DNA from: Pyrus communis
Taxonomy: Eukaryota > Streptophyta > Magnoliopsida > Rosales > Rosaceae
Length of the DNA stretch: 64,000 nucleotides
Assembly: GCF_963583255.1 (NCBI RefSeq)
Contig: NC_084817.1
Location: 3,697,043-3,761,042, forward strand
Direction: 5' to 3'
In this document: in pieces, positions 50,101 to 60,736 of the stretch
Layout of the letters: every line of letters begins with the position of its first letter
How positions within the stretch are numbered: position 1 is the first letter of the stretch
The notes under the pieces: generated by a model
Databases searched by the model: none
The model's input: only the letters and a program-made list of their open reading frames with translations
Told to the model about the DNA's origin: nothing
Translations under genes and position numbers: made by a program

Positions 50101-51561
50101 ATGGCTGAGGTGACCAAGATGACAATGCCAGAGGTTGGGAGAGACCACCACACCCACCATAGCTTGTGGTTGATAAAACGATTTGGGAGACCACTCGTAC
50201 ACATCATCCTTATTCGGGCCTCGAAGAAGAACCGCCCCCGTGCTCAGATCCTTGACATGAAAGAAATTAGGAAAAAGTTCAATAGAGGTATTATTTTGTT
50301 TATTAAATTTAGAGATAGAAATAATGTCTTTTTTCATAGAAGGAACACATAGAACGTTTGATAAGCTGAAAGATTGGGAGGATGAGGAGGGTAAAGTGGT
50401 TGAACCGACATGTGTGATACCCAAACCTGAACCATTACCAATAATTATTTCATCAGGACCATCATATATAGCGGCACCAGAGAGAGTGTTGACATTGGAG
50501 GTAACATGGTGAGAGGCACCAAAATCAAGCAACCATGTTGGAGAAGAGGTGGACCGGCCATGGGTGGTAGGATTGGCCACGAGCGGACTGGGAGGTCCAG
50601 ATTGGAGTTGAGGGCAACGTTTGGCACTATGACCTTGAGTGCCACACCATTGACAGAAACCACGATAACCGGTGTTATTCATGTTGGTAGAGCGGCGACC
50701 ATTGTCGGTGAAAGATTGTTGGATGGGCTTGTAGGAACTACGAGAATTGGCGGCAATGGAAGATGTGTAGGGGTGCTCAAAGGAACCACGAGAAGGATTG
50801 CGAGAGAGAAAGGACCCACGGTTGGAGTTGGAGTTGTGAGAGCGGTAGCCACGGTTTGAGGTGTGGAAACGAGATATCTGAGTGACATTGGCAGTGATCA
50901 CTGGGGCTGCAACAACTGTATCATCACGCTTGAGAGCAGCTTCATGTTCAACCAGTTTGTCATGCAGGTTTTCAAAAGAGATTGAGGTGTCGCGGGAACG
51001 AAGTACCGCAGCAATTTCCTTGAAGTCCGAGCCAACACCATTAAGAATGTAGAGGAGGAGATCGTCATCAGAGAAGGGGACATCAATGATGGCAAGCTCA
51101 TCTGCAATAACGCGGACTTCTTGCAGATACTCAGAGACAGGCTTGTTCTCACGACGCAAGAGAGTAAGGCGTTCTTTGAGACCAAGAACGCGGGCACGGG
51201 CTTTGCTAGCAAAGAGATGGAGAAGCTTGTCCCAAGCCTCCTTGGATGTCTTGGCAGAGGCAATAAGGGAGATGACCTGCGGAGAGACGGAAGCAAGAAT
51301 CGCATGAATGAGGAGTTGATCTTGCCGAATCCAAAAGGTGCGTAGCACGGTTTGAGTGGTTGATGGGCAGAGATGAGAACCATCCACATAACCCATGAGG
51401 TCGTAGTCGTAAAGAAGGGCGGTGAACTGAGCACGCCAGGATGGGTAATTGGTGGGTGTGAGTTTCACAGGTAATTGGGCTGTAGCGTTTATGGTGATCA
51501 AGGTAGGAGTAGTGGAGTTGAGGTCTGGTAGAGGGTTGGTTGTAGCGGCGTCAGTGGCCAT
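47081..51561 (-). pseudogene. Copia gag-pol polyprotein gene, frameshifted
   Basis: The first frame runs from ATG at 51561 for 917 codons. It contains the Gag region (residues 1-240), zinc knuckle CQWCGTQGHSAKRC (303-316), a protease site where the usual DSG/DTG reads DFG (346-348), the integrase zinc region (HLGHLSH...CHSCLC), and a core with two Asp (about 541 and 603). The third catalytic position, normally Glu in NGVAER or NGISER, is Lys 637. Frame is lost at a run of 14-15 C (G on the plus strand) near 48840. RT (YVDD present) and RNase H ([14 protein letters not shown]) continue in another frame to 47081. The homopolymer break could be real or a sequencing artefact. The two residue changes argue against autonomous activity. 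Confidence 0.9.
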
Positions 51562-51616
51562 GGATGAAGACAGGAAAGAGAGGGATCAACAAAAAATTGC
51601 TCGTTGGAGTTTTTGG

Positions 51617-51629
51617 GCTCGTGATACCA
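51617..51629 (-). other. Primer binding site of the copia element
   Basis: TGGTATCACGAGC on the minus strand directly follows the 5' LTR. It resembles the sequence complementary to the 3' end of plant initiator Met-tRNA, with one change from the common TGGTATCAGAGC. Confidence 0.8.
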
Positions 51630-51881
51630 TATAGAATTGATATATTTCCTTGAATTCTTTATAGGTACAGGTCTGTGATTATATACACTTTGAATACAAT
51701 CCTAATATGGTAAATACAATCATACTTGAATGACTGAATCAATCCTGATCAAATAGAATAGGAAAGACAGCATAGCATATATCATAGTTGACTTTCATAC
51801 GAAGGAGCCAATTGTGCAGTTGATGGAGCAGATTGTGTTGTTGACGAACTGATCTCCTTTGATGTAGGAGATTCCTTAACA
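51630..51881 (-). repeat. 5' LTR of the copia element
   Basis: 252 bp, starting TGTTAAGGAATC on the minus strand. It holds the element promoter by position, but no TATA element was assigned. Confidence 0.95.
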
Positions 51882-52308
51882 CAAAGGGCAAAATGTCCTC
51901 TGTTGATGTTCCACCTGTTTGGTTGAAATGGTTTAACACTCCGATTAATTGCGTAACGTCTAATTGCAGTTTCATCTAAAATGGAGTTCACACATTGAAC
52001 AAAGGAATTTTGGTAGTGTCCAAATGTCGCCGTGATTGCTTACAGTGTTGATATGCAAGGATAGTAAGAACTAAGAAGAACCATTTCATAATGGTACTAA
52101 AGTCAAGGAAGATGAAATTTGATAACTAAGGTATTCGAAAATGGTGATCTCGAGTATACAACAAAGATTGAGTACAAATACTTCGCCAATGACTGCAAAA
52201 ATATTGCAAGAGATTGTTGAAGAGAAGATTTCTAACACTGTGATGAGTAAATTGCATCCATAACAATGCCTTTGGTTTATCGCAACACCATAGTTTTCAT
52301 GGAGTCGT

Positions 52309-53761
52309 TTAACCTCCGCTGAAATCTCTGTTAATTTCTTGGTTGCCGAAGGCAGGCAACGCCTCATCTTTCCTATGATCCATCAACGTCAAATTTTTCT
52401 TCAAGCATTCTATATCTCTTTCAATGGCCTTCAATTCTCTCTCAACTTTCTTAATTTTTGGCCGCACGGCCAATAGTGATTTCGTTACTTCATCAACCTT
52501 CTGACCACTTACCTACAATATTGTGTCAAGAAATTAATCAGCAAACTTATAGGAAACAAACGTCAAAGTTTTAACTTTACTCTATTTGATGAGTTAGAAT
52601 TATGTAGATACATTACTTTGATTTGTTCTTGTAACGCTTTTTTCAAACTCAAAGAATCCCAAATCCTTCTCTTGGGATTAGCAATAGCATTGGCAGCAGC
52701 ATTAGCATTATCACCTACATAACCATTTGGTTCATCCCATTGGCGTTGAAATAGAATTCCCGGTCTTGCGCTTTTCCATTTAAGTTCTTGGATATGTCTT
52801 AGGCGGTTTCGAACTATACTTCTCTGATTCTTCACGTAATAAAACTCATCGAGAGGCAAGTGCCAAGTCTGTTACAATATTTCATTCGTAAAAGCAATCC
52901 CAAGGTTAAGAAAAATGCACGGGCTATCCTAAGAGAACTAAATATTTCATGTTTAATCTTACATCTACATAAGGCGGAGTATAACAATGCCCTTCCAATG
53001 ATGAAAATGAATCAACACCCTCTTTCTGTCTCACATTCATCTGTTTCAAAAGCTGTTTTTCCTCCGCCAAACTGTTTGTTCCATGTCCCATCCGGAAATT
53101 CATTTTCTGCGGAACCCGTATGCACATTTCCAACAAAACCAACGGATCAAAACGCTTGGAGACAGAAAAAAAGAAAAATATTCTAGGAAATATGACAAAA
53201 CATTTAGCCGTTACATGTTTAGCTATCTCGTCTGCTGATAAAAAGGGCTTCATAGGTTTTCCTTGGTAAGCTTTTTCTGCAGAATGGAGCAGAAATAGTT
53301 GCAGTATATTCATTTTCTCCCTCGCCGCAGACAAAAGGGATCCGAGTCCCATTTCACGATCTTTTAGGGATTCCAACCGAGAAAGGGTGCATGCCCTATC
53401 ACACTGTTGACATAAATTTTGAATAAGATCGATCTTTACATATTTCATTTTGAATCATGACCACGTTTGATGATAGAAGTTGACACCAGAACAACAACTC
53501 AGAAGTAATAATTAGGAAATGCAGTCTAAATTCATACAGATTTTTGCAGACCATTTATCATACCGTCCTTTTCACTATATCTTCATCCAGCTCAAGTCTG
53601 TCTTGACTGATCTTTTCAGCCAGCTTCTCAACCTCGTGAATTCTGCCTTTTAAATCTGTCTTTTCATCATCAGCAGCATCAACTTCCAAACCCCGATTCC
53701 AGTTATCGTGTAAGTCCTCTTGCAAGCTATTGTTGTCTCGTTTAGCTTCCAATTCCTCCAT
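52309..53761 (-). CDS. PPI-like coiled-coil protein, copy C, diverged C-terminus
   Basis: Five exons on the minus strand: 53761-53564 (66 codons), 53403-53215 (63), 53106-52963 (48), 52868-52617 (84) and 52512-52309 (67 plus stop). They give about 328 residues. Exon 1 starts MEELEAKRDN and ends in Thr because the last codon of exon 1 is ACG where the others have AAG. Exon 2 has EKMNILQLFLL, exon 3 FRMGHGTNSLAEEKQLLKQM, exon 4 RIWDSLSLKKALQEQIK, and exon 5 VERELKAIERDIECLKK. After MDHRKDEA the reading departs from the other copies (LPAFGNQ in place of YQCILKL) and stops soon after. A small deletion in that stretch is the likely cause. It may still be expressed, or it may be decaying. The copia insertion lies about 430 bases beyond its stop codon. 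Confidence 0.55.
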
Positions 53762-55190
53762 GGTGCTTTGCCTGATGTGATACAAAGGAATAAGCAAATC
53801 ACACTATATACAAATGAAAAGAATGAATGGGTTTATGCACTGGCATAAAGATAAAAATCAAGAAACGAAGAGGATGCGAGAGTAGATCGTCAACATTAAC
53901 AGATGAAACACAGGTCTTTAAGTTCGACTTGCACCCGAATGGATCAGCGTCACAAATTAAAATAAAAACAAGGAAAGGACCATTAGTACGTTACCTTGAA
54001 TATCCAGATAATCAGGTGCTGCAAATGATTGAGACAAAGACAATTTGAGTTTGACTTAGGAAGGAGATGCTGATACGAGGGTTAAGCTTTCCTATTAATA
54101 ATTATAGCAAAAACCACAATATAAATACACACTAATGGGATGTATAAAACCTTATTAAACAACTCCCCTTGCATCCCAAGAAAATTAAGTCAACAGATTG
54201 CAAAACCTAATTAAATAATTCCCCTTGCATCACAAGCAAATTAAGTAAACAGATTCCAAACCCTCATTAAACAATTCCTGTTCAATAATTTTTTCTTAGG
54301 TTGGCATTGTCGGATGAAGCTGGGTAAATGGGCACGGCATGTGCGATAAGTGCACAATTTGAAAAACATTTAGAAAAAGAGAGAAAAATATGGTCTTAGT
54401 CTTTGAGAATAATTCAATTGAAAGAAATACATTCTCTTGGTTCCAAGTTCAAATAGCAGTTTAACTTTTTTTGGTTGAAATGGTTAAAAGTTAGGAGCCA
54501 GATCCCATTTTGTAAGATCGGATACCGGTTTATCGACCAGCACATACTATTGGTTACTTAGTTGTATCTGATTTCGTTATATCAGGTCGATCAGCTGTCC
54601 TGATCCCATGAACCAGAATAGCACTTCATAAAGATTTTCATCCCGAATGATTTCTGCCCAACCCGTCTTAAGTCTTTGATTCTCTTTTGATTTGTTCAAT
54701 CCAATGACAATAAAAAAAAAAGGAGTGTGCAAGAGGTGAAAATGACGTGTATAAATCATTTCCTATTTCAAGGTTTAAATAAAACTGTACTAAAAAGAAC
54801 TTGGATTATTGTTACTAGAAAAATAAAAAAAGAACTTGGATTGTATTTTCACTGCCTCAACAGTGGACTTTCAATGATGTTGAAAACAAACAAAAGAAAA
54901 TGGGTGGGCAGAACATTTCTTCAACCAAAGTTGCTACAATACAACCGTGAATCTTGGTGCATAAATGCCGACGGTCTAACAGTACAATTGCTTACAGTAC
55001 TGACACAAGGTAACTTTAAGAACTAATTAATTGAACCATTTCATTTTACAGATTCAAGGAAGATAAAGAATTCGACGTTCAACCTCTGCTGATCCTTGAT
55101 GAAAGAGCTTATTTGAGACTTGGGGCCTAAGCAACTAATTTCAGACACCTTCCTGTCATCACATTTTCTTGCACCTCACCACTCTCTTGT
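53762..55190. other. Array spacer between copies C and D
   Basis: Duplicated flanking DNA. 53870-54060 resembles 55960-56085 and 58200-58330 (leader-like sequence with CAACATTAACAGATGAAACAC and TTACCTTGAATATCCAGATA words). A palindromic block is at 54501-54608. No independent gene is seen. Confidence 0.5.
54501..54608. repeat. Array palindrome, unit between C and D
   Basis: The arms GATCGGATACCGGTTTATCGACC and GGTCGATCAGCTGTCCTGATC pair imperfectly around a centre of about 50 bases. It is the same block as 56246-56349 and 62894-62998, carried along in the array duplications. Confidence 0.6.
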
Positions 55191-55251
55191 TTTTTCTCAG
55201 TTTAAGAATGCATCGGTATGCTTCATCTCTCCTGTGATCCATCAATGGTAA

Positions 55252-55632
55252 TTACTCCAAGCATTTTATATCTCTTTCAATGGCCTTCAATTCTCTCTCA
55301 ACTTTCCTAACTTTTGGCCTCACTCCCGATAGTGATTTAGTTAATTCTTCAATCTTTTCACCAGTTACCTGAAATATTGTGTCAAGAAATTCAATCAGCA
55401 AGTTAAACGGAACAAAGTTTGAATTTTCACCTGCTCTATTTGATCAGTAAGAATTGTGTATGATACTTTGATTTGTTCTTTTAATGCTTTTTTCGAACTG
55501 AAAGAATCACAAATAATTCTCTTGGCATTGGCGGCAGCATTAGTATTAGCACCTGCTTCATTAGCAGTGGCTTCATCCCATTGCATTTCAAAGAGCATTC
55601 CCGGTCTCGCGCTTTTCCATTTAAGTTCTTGG
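55252..55632 (-). pseudogene. PPI-like gene, copy D, 5'-deleted remnant
   Basis: Only half of exon 4 (55632-55467, from ELKWKSARPG to SKKALKEQIK) and a prematurely stopped exon 5 (55368-55252, VTGEKIEELTKSLSGVRPKV then a stop after KCLE) remain. The donor after exon 4 is GTATCA where other copies have GTAACA or GTAAAG. Exons 1-3 and the first part of exon 4 are missing, and a TRIM element starts exactly where homology to exon 4 ends. Leader-like sequence of this copy survives beyond the TRIM at about 55960-56085. Confidence 0.72.
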
Positions 55633-55947
55633 CAAATGGGAAGTAGTACAATTACTTACAAGTACATGCAAGGTCACTCCTTTTTCGATGTGGGATTTGC
55701 TCTCAACATGCCCCCTCACTTGTGGTGAATTTTCAAACCTAACACGTGCACAACACAAATCGGGTGACATGAAGCACATGTGGCCGTTAGGCTTCACACA
55801 TAAGATAACCTGCTCTGATACCATGAAGAAAGTTGAGATTCCACCTAAAACCAATTTTTTTTTTAGATCGAATATGGGGAATAGTCCAATTACTTGTAAG
55901 CACATGCAAAATGTCTTATTTTCCCATCGTGAAATTCACTCTCAACA
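55633..55947 (-). mobile_element. TRIM (terminal-repeat retrotransposon in miniature)
   Basis: On the minus strand the 5' LTR (55947-55824, 124 bp) starts TGTTGAGAG and ends TTTCTTCA. Directly after it is TGGTATCAGAGCA (55823-55811), the classic initiator-Met primer site. The short non-coding interior ends in a purine tract (AAGTGAGGGGGCA). The 3' LTR begins TGTTGAGAG at 55708 and is cut off after about 75 bases, joined to exon 4 of copy D. No coding sequence and no target duplication are present, consistent with a deletion at one end. Confidence 0.8.
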
Positions 55948-56245
55948 AGAACGTCATATCAACAATAATAGATAAAACACATGTCTTGAATTCGACTGGC
56001 ACCGAATGAATCAGCGCATTAACATAAAAACAAGGAAAGGGACATTTGCACATTACCTTGAATATCCAGATATTTTTTTCTTGGGGTGGCATTGTCAAAT
56101 TAAGCTCCGTAAAATATGGTCCTAGTCTTTGAGAACAATTCAAGTGAAAGTGGGCGTTGTGACTATGGGCTAGAGCGGAAGCGCCCCTCCTATATACCCG
56201 AGTTCAAATCCTACCTCCCCATAGTTTAGAAGCCGGATACCATTC

Positions 56246-56349
56246 TGCAGGATCAGATACCAACTGATCGACTGGCACACACTACTAGTAGTGGTTGCTT
56301 GGCTATATCTGATGTTTTCTTCGGTGGATTAGCTGTATTTGATCCTGCA
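56246..56349. repeat. Array palindrome, unit between D and E
   Basis: The best preserved copy: ends TGCAGGATCAGATACC and GTATTTGATCCTGCA pair almost perfectly, with ACTGATCGAC and GTGGATTAGCT inside. It lies upstream of D's leader remnant and downstream of E. Confidence 0.7.
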
Positions 56350-56699
56350 AAAAAAACAAAAAAACAAAAACAAAAACAAAAACCACGCATCTGAACGATT
56401 TTTATGAGTGAGTGATTTTTGCACACCTTGACCCTCTTAATTATAGCCTTTGATTCTCCTTTGATTTGTGCGGTCCAATGACAATAAAAAAAATGGGGAT
56501 GTGCAGTGTGTAAAATCATTTCCCTTTTCATGGTTTTAATAATTTTCTAACTTAGTAACTGTAATTAAAAAGCACTTGGATTATATTTTCCGAACCTAAA
56601 CAATGGAGTTTTGGTGTGTTGAAAACAAACCAAATAATAGGGGTGGGCAGAACAGTTCTTCAACCAATGTTTATTTTACACAACTGTGAATCTTTATGT

Positions 56700-58125
56700 T
56701 CAATTTAAGAATACATGGACATGATCACTCTGTTGGTTTTTCAATTTAAGAAGGCATTGGTATGCTTCATCTTTCCTCTGATCAATCAATGGCAATTTCT
56801 TCTCCAAGATTTCCATATCTCTTTCAATGGCCTTCAATTCTCTCTCAACTTTCCTAACTTTTGGCCGCACGGCTGTTAGTGATTTCGTTAACTCTTCTAT
56901 CTTTTCACCAGTTACCTGCAATATTGTGTCAAGAAATTAAATTAGCAAGTTAAAAGAAACAAAGTTCGAACTTTTAGCTACTCTATTGGATGAGTTAGAA
57001 TTGTTATGTGCTTTACCTTGATTTGCTCTTGTAACGCTTTCTTCGAACTCAAAGAATCCCAAATCCTGGCAGTGGCAATAGCATTGGCAGCAGCATTAGG
57101 ATTTGCACTAGCCCTTTCTTCAGCAATGGCTTCATCCCATTGCCTTTCAAATACTATTCCCGGTCTATCGCCTTGCCATTGAAGTTCTTGGATTTGTCTT
57201 AGGCGGTGATGCATTATACTTCTCTGATTCCGCAGATATTGTACAGCAGAGAGATGACGCAAGTAATATGTCTGTTTCGGTAATCCAAACGACAAAAATC
57301 AAATCTAAAGAAAAAGAAAAACTCGGTGTCTAGTAGACTAATTAACTCTTGAGGAACTTAATATTACTTGTTTAATCTTACAGTTACAAGAGGCGGAGGT
57401 ATATAATAATAATAATCCCTTCCCAATGGCGAAAATGAACCAGCAGTATCCTCCTTCCGTCTCATATTCATCTCTTTTACAAGCTGCTTTTCGTCAGCCA
57501 AACTGTTTGTTCCATGTACCATCCGGAAATTCATTTTCTGCAGAATCCATGTTCACATTTCCAACGAACTCAAAAGGTTGTATTATCAAGAACATTGACG
57601 TACCGGCGAGTGTGCATGTATAATAAGGAAAACTTACATGCTTAGATATCTTTTCTCGTGGCATGAAGGGCTTCTCCGGTTTTCCTTGGGGAGCTTTGTT
57701 TGTTAAACGAAGCAGAAATAGTTGCAGTATATTCATTTTCTCCCTCTCCACGGCCAACCTGGATTTGAGTCCCTTTTCATTCAGGTCTTCCAACCGAAAA
57801 AGGCCACTGCTCCTATCACACTGTTGACAATATTTTCAATAGTCAGATATGGTGTTTGATGATTGAATTAGGAAATGCAGTCACATATATATTATATATT
57901 CATATAGAATTTTCGGACCATTTCGCATACCTTCCTTTTCTCTATATCTTCATTCAGCTCAATTTTATCTTGACAGATCTTTGCAGCCAGCTTCTCGACC
58001 TCTTGAATTCTGCCTTTAATAGTTATCTCTTCACCCACAACATCAACTTCTAAACCACGATTCCAGTTTTCATGCACGTCCTCTTGCGAGCGATTGTTTT
58101 CTCTGTTAGCTTCCAGTTCCCCCAT
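56700..58125 (-). CDS. PPI-like coiled-coil protein, copy E
   Basis: Five exons on the minus strand: 58125-57931 (65 codons), 57820-57638 (61), 57537-57382 (52), 57271-57017 (85) and 56915-56700 (71 plus stop). They give about 334 residues. All introns are phase 0 with GT-AG ends. It starts MGELEANREN. Exon 1 has IKGRIQEVEKLAAKICQDK, exon 2 EREKMNILQLFLLR, exon 3 FRMVHGTNSLADEKQLVKEM, exon 4 ARIWDSLSSKKALQEQIK. Exon 5 carries the long coiled coil (KVRKVERELKAIERDMEILE, then DQRKDEAYQCLLKLKNQQSD). Exon 3 has a run of four Tyr not seen in the other copies. It is one of the two cleanest members. The PPI assignment rests on motif order and spacing, not on a search. Confidence 0.62.
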
Positions 58126-58539
58126 AGTGTTGACCTTGCCTGATGTGATGCAAAGGAAAGAGTAAAATGAAGAAACAAAAGGATGTGAAAGTATACCGTC
58201 AACATTAATAGATGAAATACAGGTTTTGTGCCTGGCACCCGAATGCATCAGCGTACCAAATTACAAGGAAAACGGCGAAACCATTTATACAGTACCTTCA
58301 AACGTACAGATATTTAGACACTGCAACTGATTGAGACAAGGATAATTTGACTCAGTAAGGAGATGGTGGTAAACTATTAAGCTCTCCTATTAATATTCCG
58401 CCGATTTTTCTTGCACCCCACGCAAATTTAGTCAACTGATTCTAAAAACCTTATTAAATAAATTAAGCTGAGTAAATAAATGGACATGGCGTGTGCCAGA
58501 AGTGTTGGAATTTTTTACGGTATTTCAAAATACAAAGTC
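58126..58539. other. Upstream region of copy E
   Basis: Leader-like sequence shared with copies C and D (58200-58330). No other feature is recognised. Confidence 0.4.
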
Positions 58540-58555
58540 AATTGCCACTTAGTAC

Positions 58556-58709
58556 TGCCACTCACTATTACGGTCTGGTGATATTTCTCTTCACTTGAAA
58601 GTAAGAGATCTTATGTTCGAATCTTGTGTATGGTGAATTAGATATCAAATTAGGTTGCCCATTGTGCGACTTAACCGAACTCCCCCTCCCCTTAATGTAC
58701 TAACAAAAA
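58556..58709 (+). mobile_element. tRNA-type SINE 1
   Basis: A box-A-like region (CGGTCTGGTGATATTTCTC) is followed by a box-B-like GTTCGAATC near 58616, and the copy ends in a short A run. It is flanked by a 16-bp duplication AATTGCCACTTARTAC (58540-58555 and 58710-58725). Confidence 0.68.
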
Positions 58710-58725
58710 ATTGCCACTTAATACT

Positions 58726-58886
58726 ATGTTCTAGTGGTATTTCTCTTCACTTGTAAGTGAAAGGTCTTAGGTTCGATTTTCACTAAAGGCGAGTTTGAAT
58801 CACATTCTTGTTAGCTCCATTGTAAAGCTAAGCTCACCCCCTCTCCCTTAGTATAGATACTATTGTTTGTTTCCAAAAAAAAAAAA
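58726..58886 (+). mobile_element. tRNA-type SINE 2, same family
   Basis: CTAGTGGTATTTCTCTTCACTTG and GGTTCGATTT match SINE 1. The 3' end is a 12-base A run. AAAATTGCCA follows on the right and also occurs on the left, so it appears to have inserted at the target duplication of SINE 1. Confidence 0.68.
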
Positions 58887-59124
58887 GTAAAATTGCCAAA
58901 TTTTAGATTAGAAATATAATTCTAGCCAACTATTACAAATTATTATAAATCTAACTAAACTTAATATGAAAATACTACAATACCCTTTCTTAACTAAAAT
59001 ATTTGCAAACCTATATCCTTTCTATCTATTCATGGCTTTAGTCCAGAACAGTCATAGGCGGGCGGTTAGATTGGGCGGGCAGTCATGCTCTGAGCAGCAG
59101 ATGACCAGAACACAGTTATAGGCT

Positions 59125-59612
59125 TGAGGCGGCTCACATCATTGTAGACGATTGAAGGTTTTACTCATCGGGATCAATATGATTGGCGGTAAAGGAAAAG
59201 CCAGACAATTGCTTTCCAAAGTATTCAACCATATCGTTCATATGATAGGATTAACACATGTAGTCCTAACGGACTGGATACTTATTCTCTTTCTAATCTC
59301 AGCATAAGCTGATTAAGGTAGGCATATTATTTCCAAAAACCCATTTATATTTTGACGAATCCAACTCGGAGCATCTGTACAGGGAAGATGGACTTCTTGA
59401 CAATTAATATGCCCCTTTAATGCAGATGGTCGACACTATTAAATGGAAAATGCATTCTTCTGCATAAGAGACTCCCTCAGCTTAAAAGGAGAACATAATT
59501 TTTAATTGACAGGTAATATAATCAGGACATCAATGCCGAGCTCTTCCTCAAGTTTAACAACCTTGTTAATTTCCTCCTTGATGGCTTTGATATATTCCTC
59601 CTCAGAAATCCT
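59125..59612 (-). pseudogene. Methionine synthase (MetE) gene fragment
   Basis: On the minus strand, 59612-59525 reads [20 protein letters not shown] then [10 protein letters not shown]. This matches the stretch of cobalamin-independent methionine synthase that leads into HGEPERNDMVEYFG. After a gap of about 260 bases, 59252-59130 continues with NDMVEYFGKQLSGFSFTAN, a stop, and [11 protein letters not shown]. The intact enzyme makes methionine from homocysteine and methyltetrahydrofolate. The HGEPER residues are lost, an insertion or remnant intron splits the piece, and no other part of the gene is nearby. So this is a dead fragment. Confidence 0.72.
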
Positions 59613-60736
59613 GTGAAAAAAAAAAAAAAAAAAAGAAGGGAATTTTGATATATAGTCAAAATTTGGACCATGAATAGATGGAGATGATATATTTTTGTAA
59701 TTAATTTAGTTTAAAAAGGGTATTGTAGTACTTTCACGTCAAATTTTGGTTAGAATTATAAAAAATAATAATGGTTGGTTAAAATTCAATTCATAGTTAA
59801 AATTTTGGCTATTTTTCCAAATTTTCCTGGGCGCTTTGCTTATGCATATCAACATCTTAATTTTAATATCATATGTGTTAATTCCTTCGTAACTGTTAGT
59901 CATTATTTTGATGTGAATCATTAAGCCTTATATCTCCAGAATATAAACCATTTGATCAGAGTTGATCAAGTGATCCTCTTCTTTGAACCACTCATCCATG
60001 TATGAAGCTTCTCAGGAATACTAACTCTCCAATTCTCTCCTCTCTCGTCGTATGGATCTCTCATTCTTTCAAGTGTTGCTACGTCATTCAATGGTTTTGT
60101 ACCAATGTTGTTCACCTAACTGGAGTAGCAAGTGTACGCTTTCAAGGTTGTTGTATCCTGGAGAGTATGACATCATAACTTGCAACACCAAGAGTCTCGG
60201 AGAGGCGAAATTCACTTTTAAGAACAGTAACCTTACACACCTCAACTTTAGATTTTGTTCTAATTAAGCATGAAGAGCGTTTTCTACCATACAAAAGCAT
60301 TTCATTGTTGCTTCATTATTTTATATGATTTACCATGTCAACCTAAATTATCATTTATTAATATTTATCTTGTGTGAACTTTACCAAAAGTAGCATCTAC
60401 TCGCCAAATATTTCCAACAAGAAGTGCACGATTTAGTCAAAAGAGAGCAAAATATGGACTTAGTCTCTGAGAATAATTATAGTGAAAGTAACACATTCCA
60501 GTTTACAGCTTTACTTTGGTTGAAATGATTTAAGTGGGCCCACATATATGAACGTTGTCAAGATTGGCTAGAGCGGATATATTTCTGCAAAACAGATCAC
60601 ATTGAAAGGAAACCGAAACAAGAGCTGAATGTAATGATGTTACTAACTACTTGAGTTCTTGCGGAAAGAGACGTTGAAATTTGTTGCAATGGCATTATGT
60701 ATTTTTATTTGGTAAATAGCAGAACTGATGTCGTCT
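59613..60736. other. Spacer between MetE fragment and copy F
   Basis: It contains a poly(A) run near 59618. A frame at 60052-60267 (+) shows no recognised family. Its right part (60440-60730) is duplicated array flank. Confidence 0.4.

Larger units (their letters stand above)
46929..51881 (-). mobile_element. Full-length Ty1/copia LTR retrotransposon, 4953 bp
   Basis: Two 252-bp LTRs (46929-47180 and 51630-51881) differ at one position that I can see. The 5-bp target duplication CAAAG is identical (46924-46928 and 51882-51886). On the minus strand each LTR starts TGTTAAGG and ends CTATA, an unusual TA end in place of CA. The primer site TGGTATCACGAGC follows the 5' LTR directly, and a purine-rich GTGGGGGCG precedes the 3' LTR. 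Gag, protease, integrase, RT and RNase H occur in copia order. The insertion lies between array copies B and C. Near-identical LTRs mean it is evolutionarily recent. Confidence 0.95.

Noticed and set aside
49560..51434. Other-frame open readings across the copia element on both strands
   Set aside because: They are shadows of the gag-pol frame; none has its own domain.
56150..56222. tRNA-like stretch with TAGAGCGGAAGC and GAGTTCAAATCC
   Set aside because: Box-like words are present, but I could not fold acceptor and anticodon stems. A related block at 60540-60590 shows it is part of the duplicated spacer, so no tRNA gene is called.
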